Positions 31,444-40,063 are shown, numbered from the stretch's first letter. The stretch: DNA of 64,000 nucleotides from Pelagimonas sp. (GCA_025210265.1 JAOASD010000015.1:122556-186555), one strand, 5' to 3'. Made by a program: numbers and translations. The notes: generated from the sequence alone by a model not told the origin.

Positions 31444-32396
31444 ACCGTTACAATAGGCAGATGCTGTTGCCCGAGGTCAGCGCCGAGGGGCAGGCCCGAC
31501 TAAGCGCAGCGCATGTGCTGGTTGTCGGTGCCGGGGGGCTGGGCTGCCCGGCGCTGCACTATCTGGCCGGGGCCGGGATTGGTCAGATCACCGTGATCGA
31601 CCCTGATCGTGTCGAGGAAAGCAACCTGCACAGGCAGGTGCTATACAAGATGTCCGACATTGGCGCGCCCAAAGCGATCCGCGCCGCCGCGCATCTGACC
31701 GCGCTGAACTCGAATATTTCGGTCACGCCGATCCATGCGCCTCTGACGCCAGACACTGCACCTGCCCTGATCGCACAGGCGGATCTGGTGCTGGATTGCG
31801 CCGACAGTTTTGCGGTGTCTTACATCCTGTCTGACCTGTGTTTTGATGCCGCCCGCCCTCTGATCAGCGCCAGCGCGCTGGGGCAGACTGGCTATGCCGG
31901 GGGCTTTTGCGCCGGGGCGCCTTCGCTGCGCGCGCTGTTCCCGGATCTGCCAGAAAACGGCGCCAGCTGCGCCACGGCGGGTGTGCTGGGGCCTGTGGTC
32001 GGCATGATCGGCGCACTTCAGGCGCAGATGGCCCTGCGCGTCCTTCTAAAAGCCACGCCATCACCGCTGGGACAATTGGTGACACTGGATCTGGCGCAAA
32101 TGCAATTTGGCGGCTTCCGCTTTGACAGCGCAGAAGAACCCGAAACCGCCTTGCCATTTATCAGTACCGCAGCCCTGCAGCCCGAGGATGTCGTCATCGA
32201 ATTGCGCAGCATAACAGAGGCTCCAATCCCCGCGCATCCCAACGCCCTGCGCCTGCCCCCCGATCACCTGCCCACATGGACAGCACCGCAAGACCGCCGC
32301 ATTGTATTGTGCTGTAGCACCGGCCTGCGCGCCTGGCGCGCCGCGCGCACTCTGACCGAGCGGAACATCGCCCTCTGCGCAGCCGGTGCCGCATGA
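31431..32396 (+). CDS. thiF: ThiF/MoeB-type adenylyltransferase fused to a rhodanese-like domain
   Basis: A 321-residue E1-like protein. The N-terminal 220 residues hold the ATP-binding VVGAGGLGCPALHYLAGAG and DNxSxR-type DCADSFAVSYILSD, and the catalytic Cys lies in SCATAGVLGPVVGMIG. From about residue 240 a short rhodanese-like domain follows, with IVLCCSTGLRAWRAARTL providing the CxxGxR loop (Cys295). The CxC of the usual zinc site before LFP is replaced (SLRALFP) and no second CxxC is present, so it probably lacks zinc. In this operon it should adenylate ThiS; the rhodanese part may supply sulfur. A MoeB function is less likely by context. Confidence 0.85.
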   Translation: MSGLDRYNRQMLLPEVSAEGQARLSAAHVLVVGAGGLGCPALHYLAGAGIGQITVIDPDRVEESNLHRQVLYKMSDIGAPKAIRAAAHLTALNSNISVTPIHAPLTPDTAPALIAQADLVLDCADSFAVSYILSDLCFDAARPLISASALGQTGYAGGFCAGAPSLRALFPDLPENGASCATAGVLGPVVGMIGALQAQMALRVLLKATPSPLGQLVTLDLAQMQFGGFRFDSAEEPETALPFISTAALQPEDVVIELRSITEAPIPAHPNALRLPPDHLPTWTAPQDRRIVLCCSTGLRAWRAARTLTERNIALCAAGAA

Positions 32397-33127
32397 CCTG
32401 TCTGATGGTCATCGCCGGCAGCGACAGCAGCGGCGGGGCAGGCATCACGCGCGACACAGCCATGGCCGCCACGCTTGGGGTCGAGGTCAAACCGGTGATC
32501 ACCGCCGTCACGGTTCAAACCCAACACAGTTTTGCCGCCAGCCACCCGGTCCCCGCACAGATCGTCGCCGCACAGATCCATGCAGCGCTAGAGGACCAGC
32601 GCCCAGACGCCATCAAGATCGGCATGTTAGGGAATACGGACATCGCACTGACCGTCGCAGACGCTTTGCACGGCCATAACATCCCGATCGTTCTAGACCC
32701 TGTTTTGAAAAGCAGCTCTGGCGGGACACTGTTCTCAGGAACTGATCTGGCTCCGCTGATCGCGCAGACCACGATCCTGACGCCCAACCTGGACGAAGCC
32801 GCCGCCCTGACGCAACAGCCCGTTGCAACCTGCCAGGCCGATCTGCGACGACAGGCCAACCTGCTGCTGGATCAAGGCGCAAGTGCCATCCTGATCAAAG
32901 GCGGCCACGCCACAGGCCCACACAGCACCGATCACCTGTTCTGGCGCGACTCCGGGATGGAACTGCACCACCCAATGACGCAGCCGCGCCTGCCCCAAGG
33001 GCGACGCGGCACAGGCTGCGCGCTGGCCACGCTGATTGCCAGCAGGCTGGCCTTGGGGCACAGCCCGACCCGATCCTGCCGCCAATCCAAAGACCAGATA
33101 TTCAATTGGATCGCCGCAATAGGCTGA
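32393..33127 (+). CDS. thiD: Hydroxymethylpyrimidine/phosphomethylpyrimidine kinase ThiD
   Basis: A 244-residue ribokinase-fold kinase that phosphorylates HMP and HMP phosphate. It begins with CLMVIAGSDSSGGAGITRD and carries VLDPVLKSSSGG, ILTPNLDEAAALT and the anion-hole GRRGTGCALA. It overlaps the ThiF gene by four bases and ends the thi operon. Confidence 0.93.
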   Translation: MTCLMVIAGSDSSGGAGITRDTAMAATLGVEVKPVITAVTVQTQHSFAASHPVPAQIVAAQIHAALEDQRPDAIKIGMLGNTDIALTVADALHGHNIPIVLDPVLKSSSGGTLFSGTDLAPLIAQTTILTPNLDEAAALTQQPVATCQADLRRQANLLLDQGASAILIKGGHATGPHSTDHLFWRDSGMELHHPMTQPRLPQGRRGTGCALATLIASRLALGHSPTRSCRQSKDQIFNWIAAIG

Positions 33128-33342
33128 CTTTTATTTGCGCAGAAAATTGAGCAAATCCCAATTTTGACCCACCGAATAAAATTACACCCCAAAAACATAT
33201 TTACCAACGCGCATTTCGATTGCAAAATCACCCATCTGCGCCAGTATCAGGCCATATAACAAGTTTGCATTAGATCATTCCATTTCGCCAGGCCGCGAAA
33301 CGCGCGCCAGCCACTCAAACGACCCATAGACGGAGCCCCGCT

Positions 33343-33723
33343 ATGCAGAGCTTATTCGTCGCTGATGACAATGAAGAATTCGCGCGCTTTGTCGCCACCG
33401 TTGCCCAACGCCTGGGCTGGACCGTGGAAATTTGCCTGAACGGCCTGGAATTACTGGAAAAACTGGCCAAAGGGGATGAACCGGCCGTGCTGATGATCGA
33501 CATCAACATGCCTGAACTGGACGGGATCGAAGTCATCGACGGCATCAGCGAGCTGGGCCGCAAGGTCCGCATCCACTTTATGACCGGTGGCAGCGAAACC
33601 CTGGTCATCGCTGCCAAAATGATCGCAACCGCGCGGGATCTGGCCGTTGGGCCGATGATTTTCAAACCCTGCAGCATTGAAACCCTGACCAAGCTGTTAC
33701 AGCAGGACGCGCTGGAAGACTGA
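33343..33723 (+). CDS. Stand-alone CheY-like response regulator
   Basis: A 126-residue single receiver domain with all canonical residues: Asp8/Asp9 (VADDNE), Asp53 (MIDINMPELDG), Thr81 (MTGGSE) and Lys108 (IFKPC). It has no output domain, so it must act by protein-protein contact or phosphotransfer. No kinase is nearby. The gene is isolated, with an A+T-rich 200-base leader after thiD and a terminator downstream. Confidence 0.88.
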   Translation: MQSLFVADDNEEFARFVATVAQRLGWTVEICLNGLELLEKLAKGDEPAVLMIDINMPELDGIEVIDGISELGRKVRIHFMTGGSETLVIAAKMIATARDLAVGPMIFKPCSIETLTKLLQQDALED

Positions 33724-33751
33724 TTGCCCGGCCCCCTAGCCCCACAATAAA

Positions 33752-33783
33752 AAAGGCCGCAATGATCACACATCGCGGCCTTT
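33752..33783. terminator. Terminator between response regulator and enoyl-CoA hydratase
   Basis: AAAAGGCCGC and GCGGCCTTTA form a 9-bp stem flanked by A and T tracts, between two convergent genes, so it can serve both. Confidence 0.75.
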
Positions 33784-33815
33784 AGGCTCAGGTTTGGCTC
33801 AGGACAAAGACGTCG

Positions 33816-34580
33816 TTATTTGAAAACCGGTTTGCGTTTTTCCGAGAACGCGGCAAAGGCTTCTTTGTACTCATCCCCATGCAGGCTTTGCTCGAACAGG
33901 GCCAGCTCTTCGTTGACGCGATCCATCAGATCCCCAACCAGCGGGCGCCGCAACAGGGCCTTGGATTTGGTCAGCGCCTCGGGCGGCTGTGCGCACAGGG
34001 TTTGCAGCGCGGATTGCACCGCCTGCTCCAGATCCTCAGCCGGCAAAGCCGCATTGATCAGACCACAGTCCTGCGCTTCGCGGGCGCTGAACATCCGCCC
34101 CAGCAGCACCAGCTCTGCGGCTTTGGCCTGTCCCATCATCTGCGGCAGGATCAGGCTGGATCCGGCCTCGGGCACAAAGCCCAGATTCACAAAAGGCATC
34201 CGAAACCGGGTGTCCTCCGCCGCATAGACCAGATCGCAATGCATCAGCATTGTCGCGCCCACCCCGATGGCCACGCCTTCGACCTGCGCCACAATCGGTT
34301 TGGGAAAGGTGATCAGCGCCTCAAGAAATTGCCGCACCGGAGAGGGATCGCCGCTGACGGTCTGTTCAAATTCGCTGACCACATTGCCCGAGGTAAAGAT
34401 CCCCCCCGCGCCACGCAGCCAGATCACGCGCACCGCTGCATCCTGCGCTGCGTCACGCAACGCCTGCGCCAGCCCAAGATACATATCTTTGCCAATGGCG
34501 TTTTTGGTGGCAGGGGCAGACATCGTGACCTGCAGGACGCCATCCTGCAGATCCGTGATAAGGCGGGACTCTTGTGACAT
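33816..34580 (-). CDS. Enoyl-CoA hydratase/isomerase family protein
   Basis: A 254-residue crotonase-fold protein. The oxyanion-hole segments AVRVIWLRGAGGIFTSGNV and VEGVAIGVGATMLMHCDLV are present, and a catalytic-type Glu lies in LGFVPEAGSSLILP. The C terminus EAFAAFSEKRKPVFK is typical. It could hydrate or isomerise an acyl-CoA; the substrate is unknown. It lies with the next three minus-strand genes in a probable catabolic unit. Confidence 0.87.
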   Translation of the reverse strand: MSQESRLITDLQDGVLQVTMSAPATKNAIGKDMYLGLAQALRDAAQDAAVRVIWLRGAGGIFTSGNVVSEFEQTVSGDPSPVRQFLEALITFPKPIVAQVEGVAIGVGATMLMHCDLVYAAEDTRFRMPFVNLGFVPEAGSSLILPQMMGQAKAAELVLLGRMFSAREAQDCGLINAALPAEDLEQAVQSALQTLCAQPPEALTKSKALLRRPLVGDLMDRVNEELALFEQSLHGDEYKEAFAAFSEKRKPVFK

Positions 34581-34642
34581 GCTTGTGTCTCCTGAAACAG
34601 GCCCTGCGCCCCGAACGCGCGCAGGGCCGTGGTTGGGGCGCG

Positions 34643-35626
34643 TCAGCCCGCGTTGAATTTGGCCAGACGATCGGCGATGATCTGATCCGCCTGAGACATG
34701 ATCCCGGCGATCAGATCCTGACAGGTCGGAATGTCATGGATCAGCCCGGCGACCATACCGCAGGACCAGGCCCCAGCATCCATTTCGTCCCCTTGCATGA
34801 CACGCGGATAGATCCCGGCGACTTCGTCGATGATGTCATCAAACTGGATCTTGTCGCCCAGCGCGCGCCCTTTTTCCAGCACCCGCTCGACGGCCTTGTT
34901 GGTCAGAACCCGCTCTGTGTTGCGCAGCGGGCGCATGACCAGACGCGTGTCCAGCTCGGTCGCGGCGACAATCGCGTCTTTGACATTCTGGTGCACCGGA
35001 GCCTCTTGGGTGGCGACAAACCGTGTGCCCAGATTGATACCATCTGCGCCCATGGCCAGCGACGCCACCAGACTGCGGCCATCCGCCTGCCCGCCCGAAG
35101 CCACAAAAGGAATGTCCAGCGCATCCGCAGCGCGGGGCAGCAGGATCATATTGGGGATGTCATCTTCGCCCGGATGGCCGCCGCATTCGAACCCATCGAC
35201 CGACACCGCATCACAGCCGATATCCTGCGCCTTCAGCGCGTGCCGGACCGACGTGCATTTGTGAATGACCTTGATGCCCGCATCTTTCAGATATGGCATG
35301 ACCTGCGACGGGTTGCGACCTGCGGTTTCCACCACGGTGACACCGCCGTCGATAATGGCCTTGATGATGGCGGGGTAATCGGGCGCGTTGACGGTGGGCA
35401 GAAAGGTGACATTCACCGCGATCGGTTTGTCCGTCATATCCTTGCAGCGGGCGATTTCATTGGCCAGCGCCTCGGGCGTTTTCTGCGTCAGCGCCGTGAT
35501 CGTCCCCAGACCGCCGGCATTGGACACGGCGGCCGCCAGTTCCGCAAAGCCCACATAATGCATCCCGCCCTGAATGATCGGATATTCGATGCCGAACATT
35601 TCGGTGATGGCTGTTTTCATAGCCAT
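34643..35626 (-). CDS. Nitronate monooxygenase family (NMO/2-nitropropane dioxygenase-like) flavoprotein
   Basis: A 327-residue FMN TIM-barrel protein with EYPIIQGGMHYVGFAELAAAVSNAGGLG, ECGGHPGEDD and ASGGQADGRSLVASLAMGADGINLGTRF, the phosphate-binding end of the barrel. Many class members oxidise nitronates or act as enoyl reductases (FabK-like); context with an enoyl-CoA hydratase makes an acyl-CoA role plausible. The substrate is not determinable. Confidence 0.85.
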   Translation of the reverse strand: MAMKTAITEMFGIEYPIIQGGMHYVGFAELAAAVSNAGGLGTITALTQKTPEALANEIARCKDMTDKPIAVNVTFLPTVNAPDYPAIIKAIIDGGVTVVETAGRNPSQVMPYLKDAGIKVIHKCTSVRHALKAQDIGCDAVSVDGFECGGHPGEDDIPNMILLPRAADALDIPFVASGGQADGRSLVASLAMGADGINLGTRFVATQEAPVHQNVKDAIVAATELDTRLVMRPLRNTERVLTNKAVERVLEKGRALGDKIQFDDIIDEVAGIYPRVMQGDEMDAGAWSCGMVAGLIHDIPTCQDLIAGIMSQADQIIADRLAKFNAG

Positions 35627-35666
35627 GTCCTTTCCATCTGTCTTGTTATCGGTCCTGCTGGTCGGA

Positions 35667-36284
35667 TCAATGCGCGTTCAGCTGCGTTTTGATTTCTTCC
35701 GCCACCTGGCTCAGACGCTCTTTGCCAAAAAACATCTCGTCACCGACAAAGAAAGAGGGGATCCCAAAAACGCCACGTTCCACCGCTGAGGCGGTGTTGG
35801 ATGTCAGCAAAGCCTTGACATCCGCGTCCTGGCTGCGGGCCAGCAAACCCGCCCCATCCAGCCCGCCGGCCGTCATCACCGTCACGAACACCTGCGGGTC
35901 GTCCATTTTTTCAGACTCTTCCCACATGGCGCGCATGGCCACGTCGATATAGGCCTCATGCAGCCCATCCAGCTGTGCCGCCGCGGCCCCGCGCATCAAC
36001 AGCAGCGTGTTGACCGGGAAATGGCGGTTGAACTGGAACGCGCTCAGCCCGTGTTTTTCGATAAAGCGCCGCATCTCTTTGCGCTCATAGGCCATTTTGC
36101 CTTTGACGTTTTCAAAGGTCAGCATGGGGGGCCGGTTGTTGGTCGCTTTGAAAATCCCGCCCAAAAGACACGGGGTATAGGTAAAGGCCGTCCCGGTTTC
36201 GGCACTGATCCGGGGCAGCACCTTATGGACCAGATAGGCGTTTGGGCTGCCAAAATCATAGATAAATTCAGGATGCAGGGTCAT
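35667..36284 (-). CDS. DsbA-family 2-hydroxychromene-2-carboxylate isomerase-like protein
   Basis: A 205-residue thioredoxin-fold kappa-GST-like protein. The N terminus EFIYDFGSPNAYL carries the Ser expected to contact glutathione, and VFGIPSFFVGDEMFFGKERL is the C-terminal family signature. Relatives isomerise 2-hydroxychromene-2-carboxylate in naphthalene-type catabolism, but many are of unknown substrate. The ATG at 36284 is chosen because it lies ten bases after the upstream SDR stop; a longer frame overlaps that gene. Confidence 0.85.
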   Translation of the reverse strand: MTLHPEFIYDFGSPNAYLVHKVLPRISAETGTAFTYTPCLLGGIFKATNNRPPMLTFENVKGKMAYERKEMRRFIEKHGLSAFQFNRHFPVNTLLLMRGAAAAQLDGLHEAYIDVAMRAMWEESEKMDDPQVFVTVMTAGGLDGAGLLARSQDADVKALLTSNTASAVERGVFGIPSFFVGDEMFFGKERLSQVAEEIKTQLNAH

Positions 36285-36294
36285 TGCGCGCGCC

Positions 36295-37032
36295 TCACCA
36301 GTTTTCTTTCCAGGGGCGCAGATCCAGCTCATGCGTCCAGGCCGTGCGCGGCTGGTTGTGCAGCATGACATAGGCCTGCGCGATGTGGTCCGGGTTCAGG
36401 ATCGCGTCCTGTTCGCGCATCTGATCCACATTCGGAAACACCTCACGGATAAAGCCACTGTCGATGGCCCCGTCGATGATCGTATGAGCCACATGGATGT
36501 TCTTGGGCCCCAGTTCCCGTGCCATGGACTGCGCCAGCGCGCGCAGCGCATGTTTGGCACCGGCAAAGGCGGAAAAGCCCGCCTTGCCACGAATACTGGC
36601 CGAAGCACCGGTAAAGATAATGGTCCCCTGCCCGCGCGGCACCATGCGCGCGGCAACGTCACGCCCCATCAGGAACCCGGCAAAAGCCGCCATTTCCCAG
36701 ACTTTGCGATAGACCCGCGCAGAGGTATCCGTGACGTTGAACCGCACATTCGCACCGATGTTGAACACAGCGACCTCAATCGGGCCGATCTCTTGTTCGA
36801 TGCGGGCGATCAGCGCGGTCATTTCGTCTTCGTCACGGGCATCGGCGGGAAAGGCCACGGCCTGATCTCCGGCATCGCGGATCGACTGCGCCAACGCCTC
36901 AAGCGCGTCTGCATGGCGGGCACGGCGCACCACACAGGCCGTCAGCCCTTCGCGCGCAAAGGCCCGTGCGATGGCTGCGCCGGTATCATCCCCTGCTCCG
37001 ATTACCAGGCAGGCTCCTTTGGGGTTGGTCAT
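36295..37032 (-). CDS. SDR-family oxidoreductase with Phe in place of catalytic Tyr
   Basis: A 245-residue short-chain dehydrogenase-like protein. The nucleotide motif is VIGAGDDTGAAIARAFA and the NAG-like motif is FNIGANV. In the catalytic stretch FTGASASIRGKAGFSAFAGAK the YxxxK motif reads FAGAK, so the catalytic Tyr is Phe. This subgroup appears to be conserved as such, and its activity is uncertain. It is the first gene of the minus-strand run ending with the enoyl-CoA hydratase. Confidence 0.85.
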   Translation of the reverse strand: MTNPKGACLVIGAGDDTGAAIARAFAREGLTACVVRRARHADALEALAQSIRDAGDQAVAFPADARDEDEMTALIARIEQEIGPIEVAVFNIGANVRFNVTDTSARVYRKVWEMAAFAGFLMGRDVAARMVPRGQGTIIFTGASASIRGKAGFSAFAGAKHALRALAQSMARELGPKNIHVAHTIIDGAIDSGFIREVFPNVDQMREQDAILNPDHIAQAYVMLHNQPRTAWTHELDLRPWKENW

Positions 37033-37094
37033 GACGGTCCCTTTTCATCTGAAACAAAGCGGTGCAGGACGGGCGCATTCAGGCCTGCCCGGCA

Positions 37095-37565
37095 TCATGG
37101 GTGCGCGGCGGATCTGCCCAGCAACGCGGGCAAAAGATGCCGCGCGAACAACAGCTGGCTGGGCAGATACCCATTGGCCTTGGGCAAGCCATCCGCATGG
37201 TCCTGGCGGCGCAGATCATAGAACATGTGCAGGCTGGGGGCCGGGGCGGCCTCTGGCGTGGACAACCAGCGCGTCGGGATCAGCATCATCCGTGGCAGGC
37301 CGGGAATGAACAGCTTTTCCAGGATGGGGGCCGCGCAGCGATCGCAGGTGCCCCGCCGCAGCAGAGGCGGCTGTTTGAACACTTTATAAGTCACCGGACC
37401 GCCGCCGGTTTGGCGAAACCGACCTGTGGCGAATACGGTGAAATCTGCAAAATCACGGTCGTGATACGCCTTGCAGATTGCGCAGTGGCAATAGGCCCGC
37501 ATCAACGGTCGACCAGTCTGGAACGTGACGGCACCGCAGGTGCAGCTTCCGGTGAGTTGGGTCAT
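37095..37565 (-). CDS. GFA-domain protein (glutathione-dependent formaldehyde-activating enzyme-like)
   Basis: A 156-residue zinc-binding protein with the full GFA cysteine set: CTCGAV (Cys8, Cys10), CHCAICK (Cys26, Cys28, Cys31) and CDRC (Cys74, Cys77). The family name comes from an enzyme proposed to form S-hydroxymethylglutathione, but catalytic activity is doubtful for many members. The ATG at 37565 has GGAAAGG upstream with fair spacing; the ATG at 37571 or 37595 would add a few residues. A strong promoter with an overlapping palindrome lies upstream. Confidence 0.83.
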   Translation of the reverse strand: MTQLTGSCTCGAVTFQTGRPLMRAYCHCAICKAYHDRDFADFTVFATGRFRQTGGGPVTYKVFKQPPLLRRGTCDRCAAPILEKLFIPGLPRMMLIPTRWLSTPEAAPAPSLHMFYDLRRQDHADGLPKANGYLPSQLLFARHLLPALLGRSAAHP

Positions 37566-37683
37566 CTCCATCCTTTCCACGGCAGGGAAAGACATGGGCC
37601 AGCCAAAGAGCGCACCCGCGCCAGATCCGGGCGCATGGATAGAAAACGCTTGTCCTGCACAGCCTCCCCTCCGAGCAAAATAT

Positions 37684-37722
37684 ACTATAAAAAATATAGT
37701 TTCAGGCCAAAGCAGCTGTCAA
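37684..37722 (-). promoter_or_regulatory. Strong promoter of the GFA gene with palindrome over the -10
   Basis: Read on the minus strand, TTGACA (37717-37722) and TATATT (37693-37698) are separated by 18 bases, a near-consensus sigma70 promoter. The -10 lies in the palindrome ACTATA-AAAAA-TATAGT (37684-37700), a plausible repressor site for the adjacent HxlR protein. Confidence 0.6.
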
Positions 37723-37791
37723 CGATGCGCGCCTCAGGATCCGCTGTGACGCGGCGGCACAGGTTCAGACCAGCGCAGATGCAGCAGAGGG

Positions 37792-38277
37792 TCAGCGCGC
37801 TTGTGCCGCTTTGCGCTCTGCCTTCATGCATTTTGACAACACGGTGCGGGTTGTATGGGTGGATACGGGTTCGCCACAGGTCTGGCAGACCAGAATAGCG
37901 TGCATTTCATGATCCGTGCCGCGATGCTCTGTCCGCAGGGTGGCCTCATCCTCGGCCCAGGGACCACACCAGGTTTCGCCCCATTGCTTCAGCGTGATCA
38001 AAGCCGGCCAAAGCCCATGCCCCTTGTCGGTCAGCGCATAATGTCGACCTGACCCGCCCTCGCCTGACGCGCGCCGTTCCAGAATACCGTTGTCTTCCAG
38101 CAGCCGCAGCCGCAGCGTCAAAGAGCGCGGGGACATGCCGCTTTGTTTTTCGAGCCCGGAAAACCGGGCATTCCCCAAAAAGATCTCGCGCAGGATGACA
38201 AAGGTCCAGCCATCCACGATCTGTGCACTGGCGCGGGCCACTGGGCAGTATTTCTCAGCGAGATTGCGGCGTTTCAT
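37792..38277 (-). CDS. HxlR-family transcriptional regulator with extra C-terminal CxxC
   Basis: A 161-residue winged-helix regulator. The family core is seen as CPVARASAQIVDGWTFVILRE with the N-terminal Cys11 used for sensing in several HxlR proteins, then GMSPRSLTLRLRLLEDNGILERR (recognition region). Beyond the usual domain there is a tail with CQTCGEP (Cys121, Cys124) that may bind metal. The ATG at 38277 gives the canonical start; the frame is open upstream. It is co-oriented with the GFA gene, 226 bases away, and is the likely regulator of it. HxlR of Bacillus responds to formaldehyde. Confidence 0.85.
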   Translation of the reverse strand: MKRRNLAEKYCPVARASAQIVDGWTFVILREIFLGNARFSGLEKQSGMSPRSLTLRLRLLEDNGILERRASGEGGSGRHYALTDKGHGLWPALITLKQWGETWCGPWAEDEATLRTEHRGTDHEMHAILVCQTCGEPVSTHTTRTVLSKCMKAERKAAQAR

Positions 38278-38577
38278 ACCACAGGACGTAGCCCCAACCG
38301 GTGCCAAAGTCCACCAGAGCCGGGTCGCAGCCTGGGCTCAGCCCCCCGTGAAATCCCCCGAAGCGCCCGACAGATTCGGGCAGCATCTGCCGCGTTTCGC
38401 AGAGGGTTCGATAGTTTCGCACAGCGCGCAGCACGGGGTACCCAAAAGTATATTACTTTTCAAATAGATAGATCAGAATCGCACGATCACGCCTTCGTGA
38501 TAAAATACCTTATTTGCAAAATTAATCCATTTTGTAAATTGCGTTTATAAATCAACGAAACACCCACGGTCGCCCCA
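38278..38577. other. Divergent intergenic region between hxlR-type gene and aldehyde dehydrogenase
   Basis: No gene is seen in these 300 bases. The side next to the aldehyde dehydrogenase gene is markedly A+T-rich and contains the inverted repeat described at 38512-38539, so this is mainly a regulatory region for both divergent genes. Confidence 0.6.
38512..38539. promoter_or_regulatory. Inverted repeat, candidate operator upstream of aldehyde dehydrogenase
   Basis: ATTTGCAAAAT and ATTTTGTAAAT are inverted repeats (10 of 11 pairs) separated by six bases, ending 38 bases before the start at 38578. The size and symmetry fit a TetR-type operator, and a TetR gene lies downstream at 41422. Confidence 0.55.
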
Positions 38578-40032
38578 ATGTCCCAAGATACACAAAACCC
38601 CGCGAACCCGATTGCCCAAACCCTGAATGATACGCTGGGCGTCCAAAAACGCGCCTTTGCGCAGACCCCGGCCCCGACCGTGCAACAGCGCATCGACCGG
38701 CTGAACCGCCTGCACAACGCCGTTGTGGATTACAAAGACCGCCTGATTGCTGCTGTGGATGCGGATTTCTCGGGCCGCGCCAGTGCCGAAACTGAAATCC
38801 TGGAAATTCTGCCCGTGCTGGAAGGCATCGCCTATAACAAAAAGCGCGTGAAAGGCTGGATGCAGCAATCGCGCCGCCACACGCCGCTGATGCTGTTCGG
38901 GTCCACAACCAAAGTGCATTACCAGCCGCTTGGCGTGATCGGCATCGTGGTGCCGTGGAACTTTCCGATCTTCCTGGGTCTGTCGCCTCTGGTCGGTGCC
39001 CTGACCGCTGGCAACCGCGCGATGATCAAAACATCTGAATTTGCACCGCGCACCGGCGAACTGGTCAAGGAAATGATCGAAGCCACCTTTTCCCCGGACG
39101 AGGTCACGGTCCATACCGGCGGCGTCGAGGTTGCCAGCGAATTTACCAAACTGCCCTTCGACCATCTGGTGTTCACGGGCTCCACTCAGGTTGGCAAAAT
39201 CGTGATGCGCGCTGCGGCAGAAAATCTGACGCCTGTGACGCTGGAGTTGGGCGGCAAATCGCCCGCGATCATCCATGAAAGTTTTCCGATCGAAGAGGCC
39301 GCCAAACGGATCGCCTTTGGCAAGGGGCTGAATGCCGGGCAGGTCTGCGTGTCGCCGGATTATATCCTTGTGCATCGCTCGAAACTGCCGGCCTTTACCG
39401 CGGCCTTTGAAAAAGCCATGACAGGTCAGTATCCCAGCCTGCGCGACAATGCCGACTATACCGCCATTATCACGGAACGTCAGCAAGAGCGCCTGGAGGC
39501 AAACCTGCAGGACGCCCGCGAAAAAGGGGCCACGATCCGGGAAATCAACCCCAAAGGCGAAACCTTTGACGGCACCCGCAAAATGTCCATGCATGTGGTG
39601 ACAGACGTGACCGATGACATGCGCATCATGCAGGAAGAGATCTTTGGCCCGATCCTGCCGGTGGTGCCCTATGACACGCTGGACGAAGCGATTGCCTATG
39701 TGAATGCACGTCCCCGCCCGCTGGCGCTGTACTATTTCGATTGGGATAAGGCGCGGGGCGATCACATGCTGAATGCGACCCATTCCGGGGGCGTCTGCCT
39801 GAACGACGTGATGACCCATGTGGCCGTGGATGACATGCCCTTTGGCGGCGTTGGCCCGTCGGGCATGGGGCATTACCACGGCAAAGAAGGCTTCCTGAAC
39901 TTCTCCAAGGCCAAGGGCGTGGTGCGCAAGGGTCGCTTCAACCCGACCTCGTATATTCAACAGCCCTGGGGCAACAGCATGTATAATTTCTACATGCGCT
40001 TCCAATACCGCCGCTATCGCAAGATCGGTTAA
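38578..40032 (+). CDS. Coniferyl-aldehyde-dehydrogenase-like aldehyde dehydrogenase, copy 1
   Basis: A 484-residue NAD(P)-dependent aldehyde dehydrogenase of the class 3/CalB type. VVPWNFPIFLGLSPLVGALTAGN is the cofactor segment, FTGSTQVGKIVM and ELGGKSP hold the catalytic Glu region, and the nucleophile is Cys257 in NAGQVCVSPDY. The C terminus shows the hydrophobic extension seen in membrane-associated relatives. It is followed by an iron alcohol dehydrogenase, suggesting an alcohol-to-acid route. A close paralogue is at 57404. The exact aldehyde is unknown. Confidence 0.9.
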   Translation: MSQDTQNPANPIAQTLNDTLGVQKRAFAQTPAPTVQQRIDRLNRLHNAVVDYKDRLIAAVDADFSGRASAETEILEILPVLEGIAYNKKRVKGWMQQSRRHTPLMLFGSTTKVHYQPLGVIGIVVPWNFPIFLGLSPLVGALTAGNRAMIKTSEFAPRTGELVKEMIEATFSPDEVTVHTGGVEVASEFTKLPFDHLVFTGSTQVGKIVMRAAAENLTPVTLELGGKSPAIIHESFPIEEAAKRIAFGKGLNAGQVCVSPDYILVHRSKLPAFTAAFEKAMTGQYPSLRDNADYTAIITERQQERLEANLQDAREKGATIREINPKGETFDGTRKMSMHVVTDVTDDMRIMQEEIFGPILPVVPYDTLDEAIAYVNARPRPLALYYFDWDKARGDHMLNATHSGGVCLNDVMTHVAVDDMPFGGVGPSGMGHYHGKEGFLNFSKAKGVVRKGRFNPTSYIQQPWGNSMYNFYMRFQYRRYRKIG

Positions 40033-40039
40033 CCCCCAA

Positions 40040-40063
40040 CTGCCCGGCCCACCAGCCGGGCAG
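40040..40063 (+). promoter_or_regulatory. GC hairpin between aldehyde and alcohol dehydrogenase genes
   Basis: CTGCCCGGC-CCACCA-GCCGGGCAG is a perfect 9-bp stem eight bases after the aldehyde dehydrogenase stop. No T run follows, so partial termination or mRNA 3'-end protection within the operon is more likely than full termination. Confidence 0.5.
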
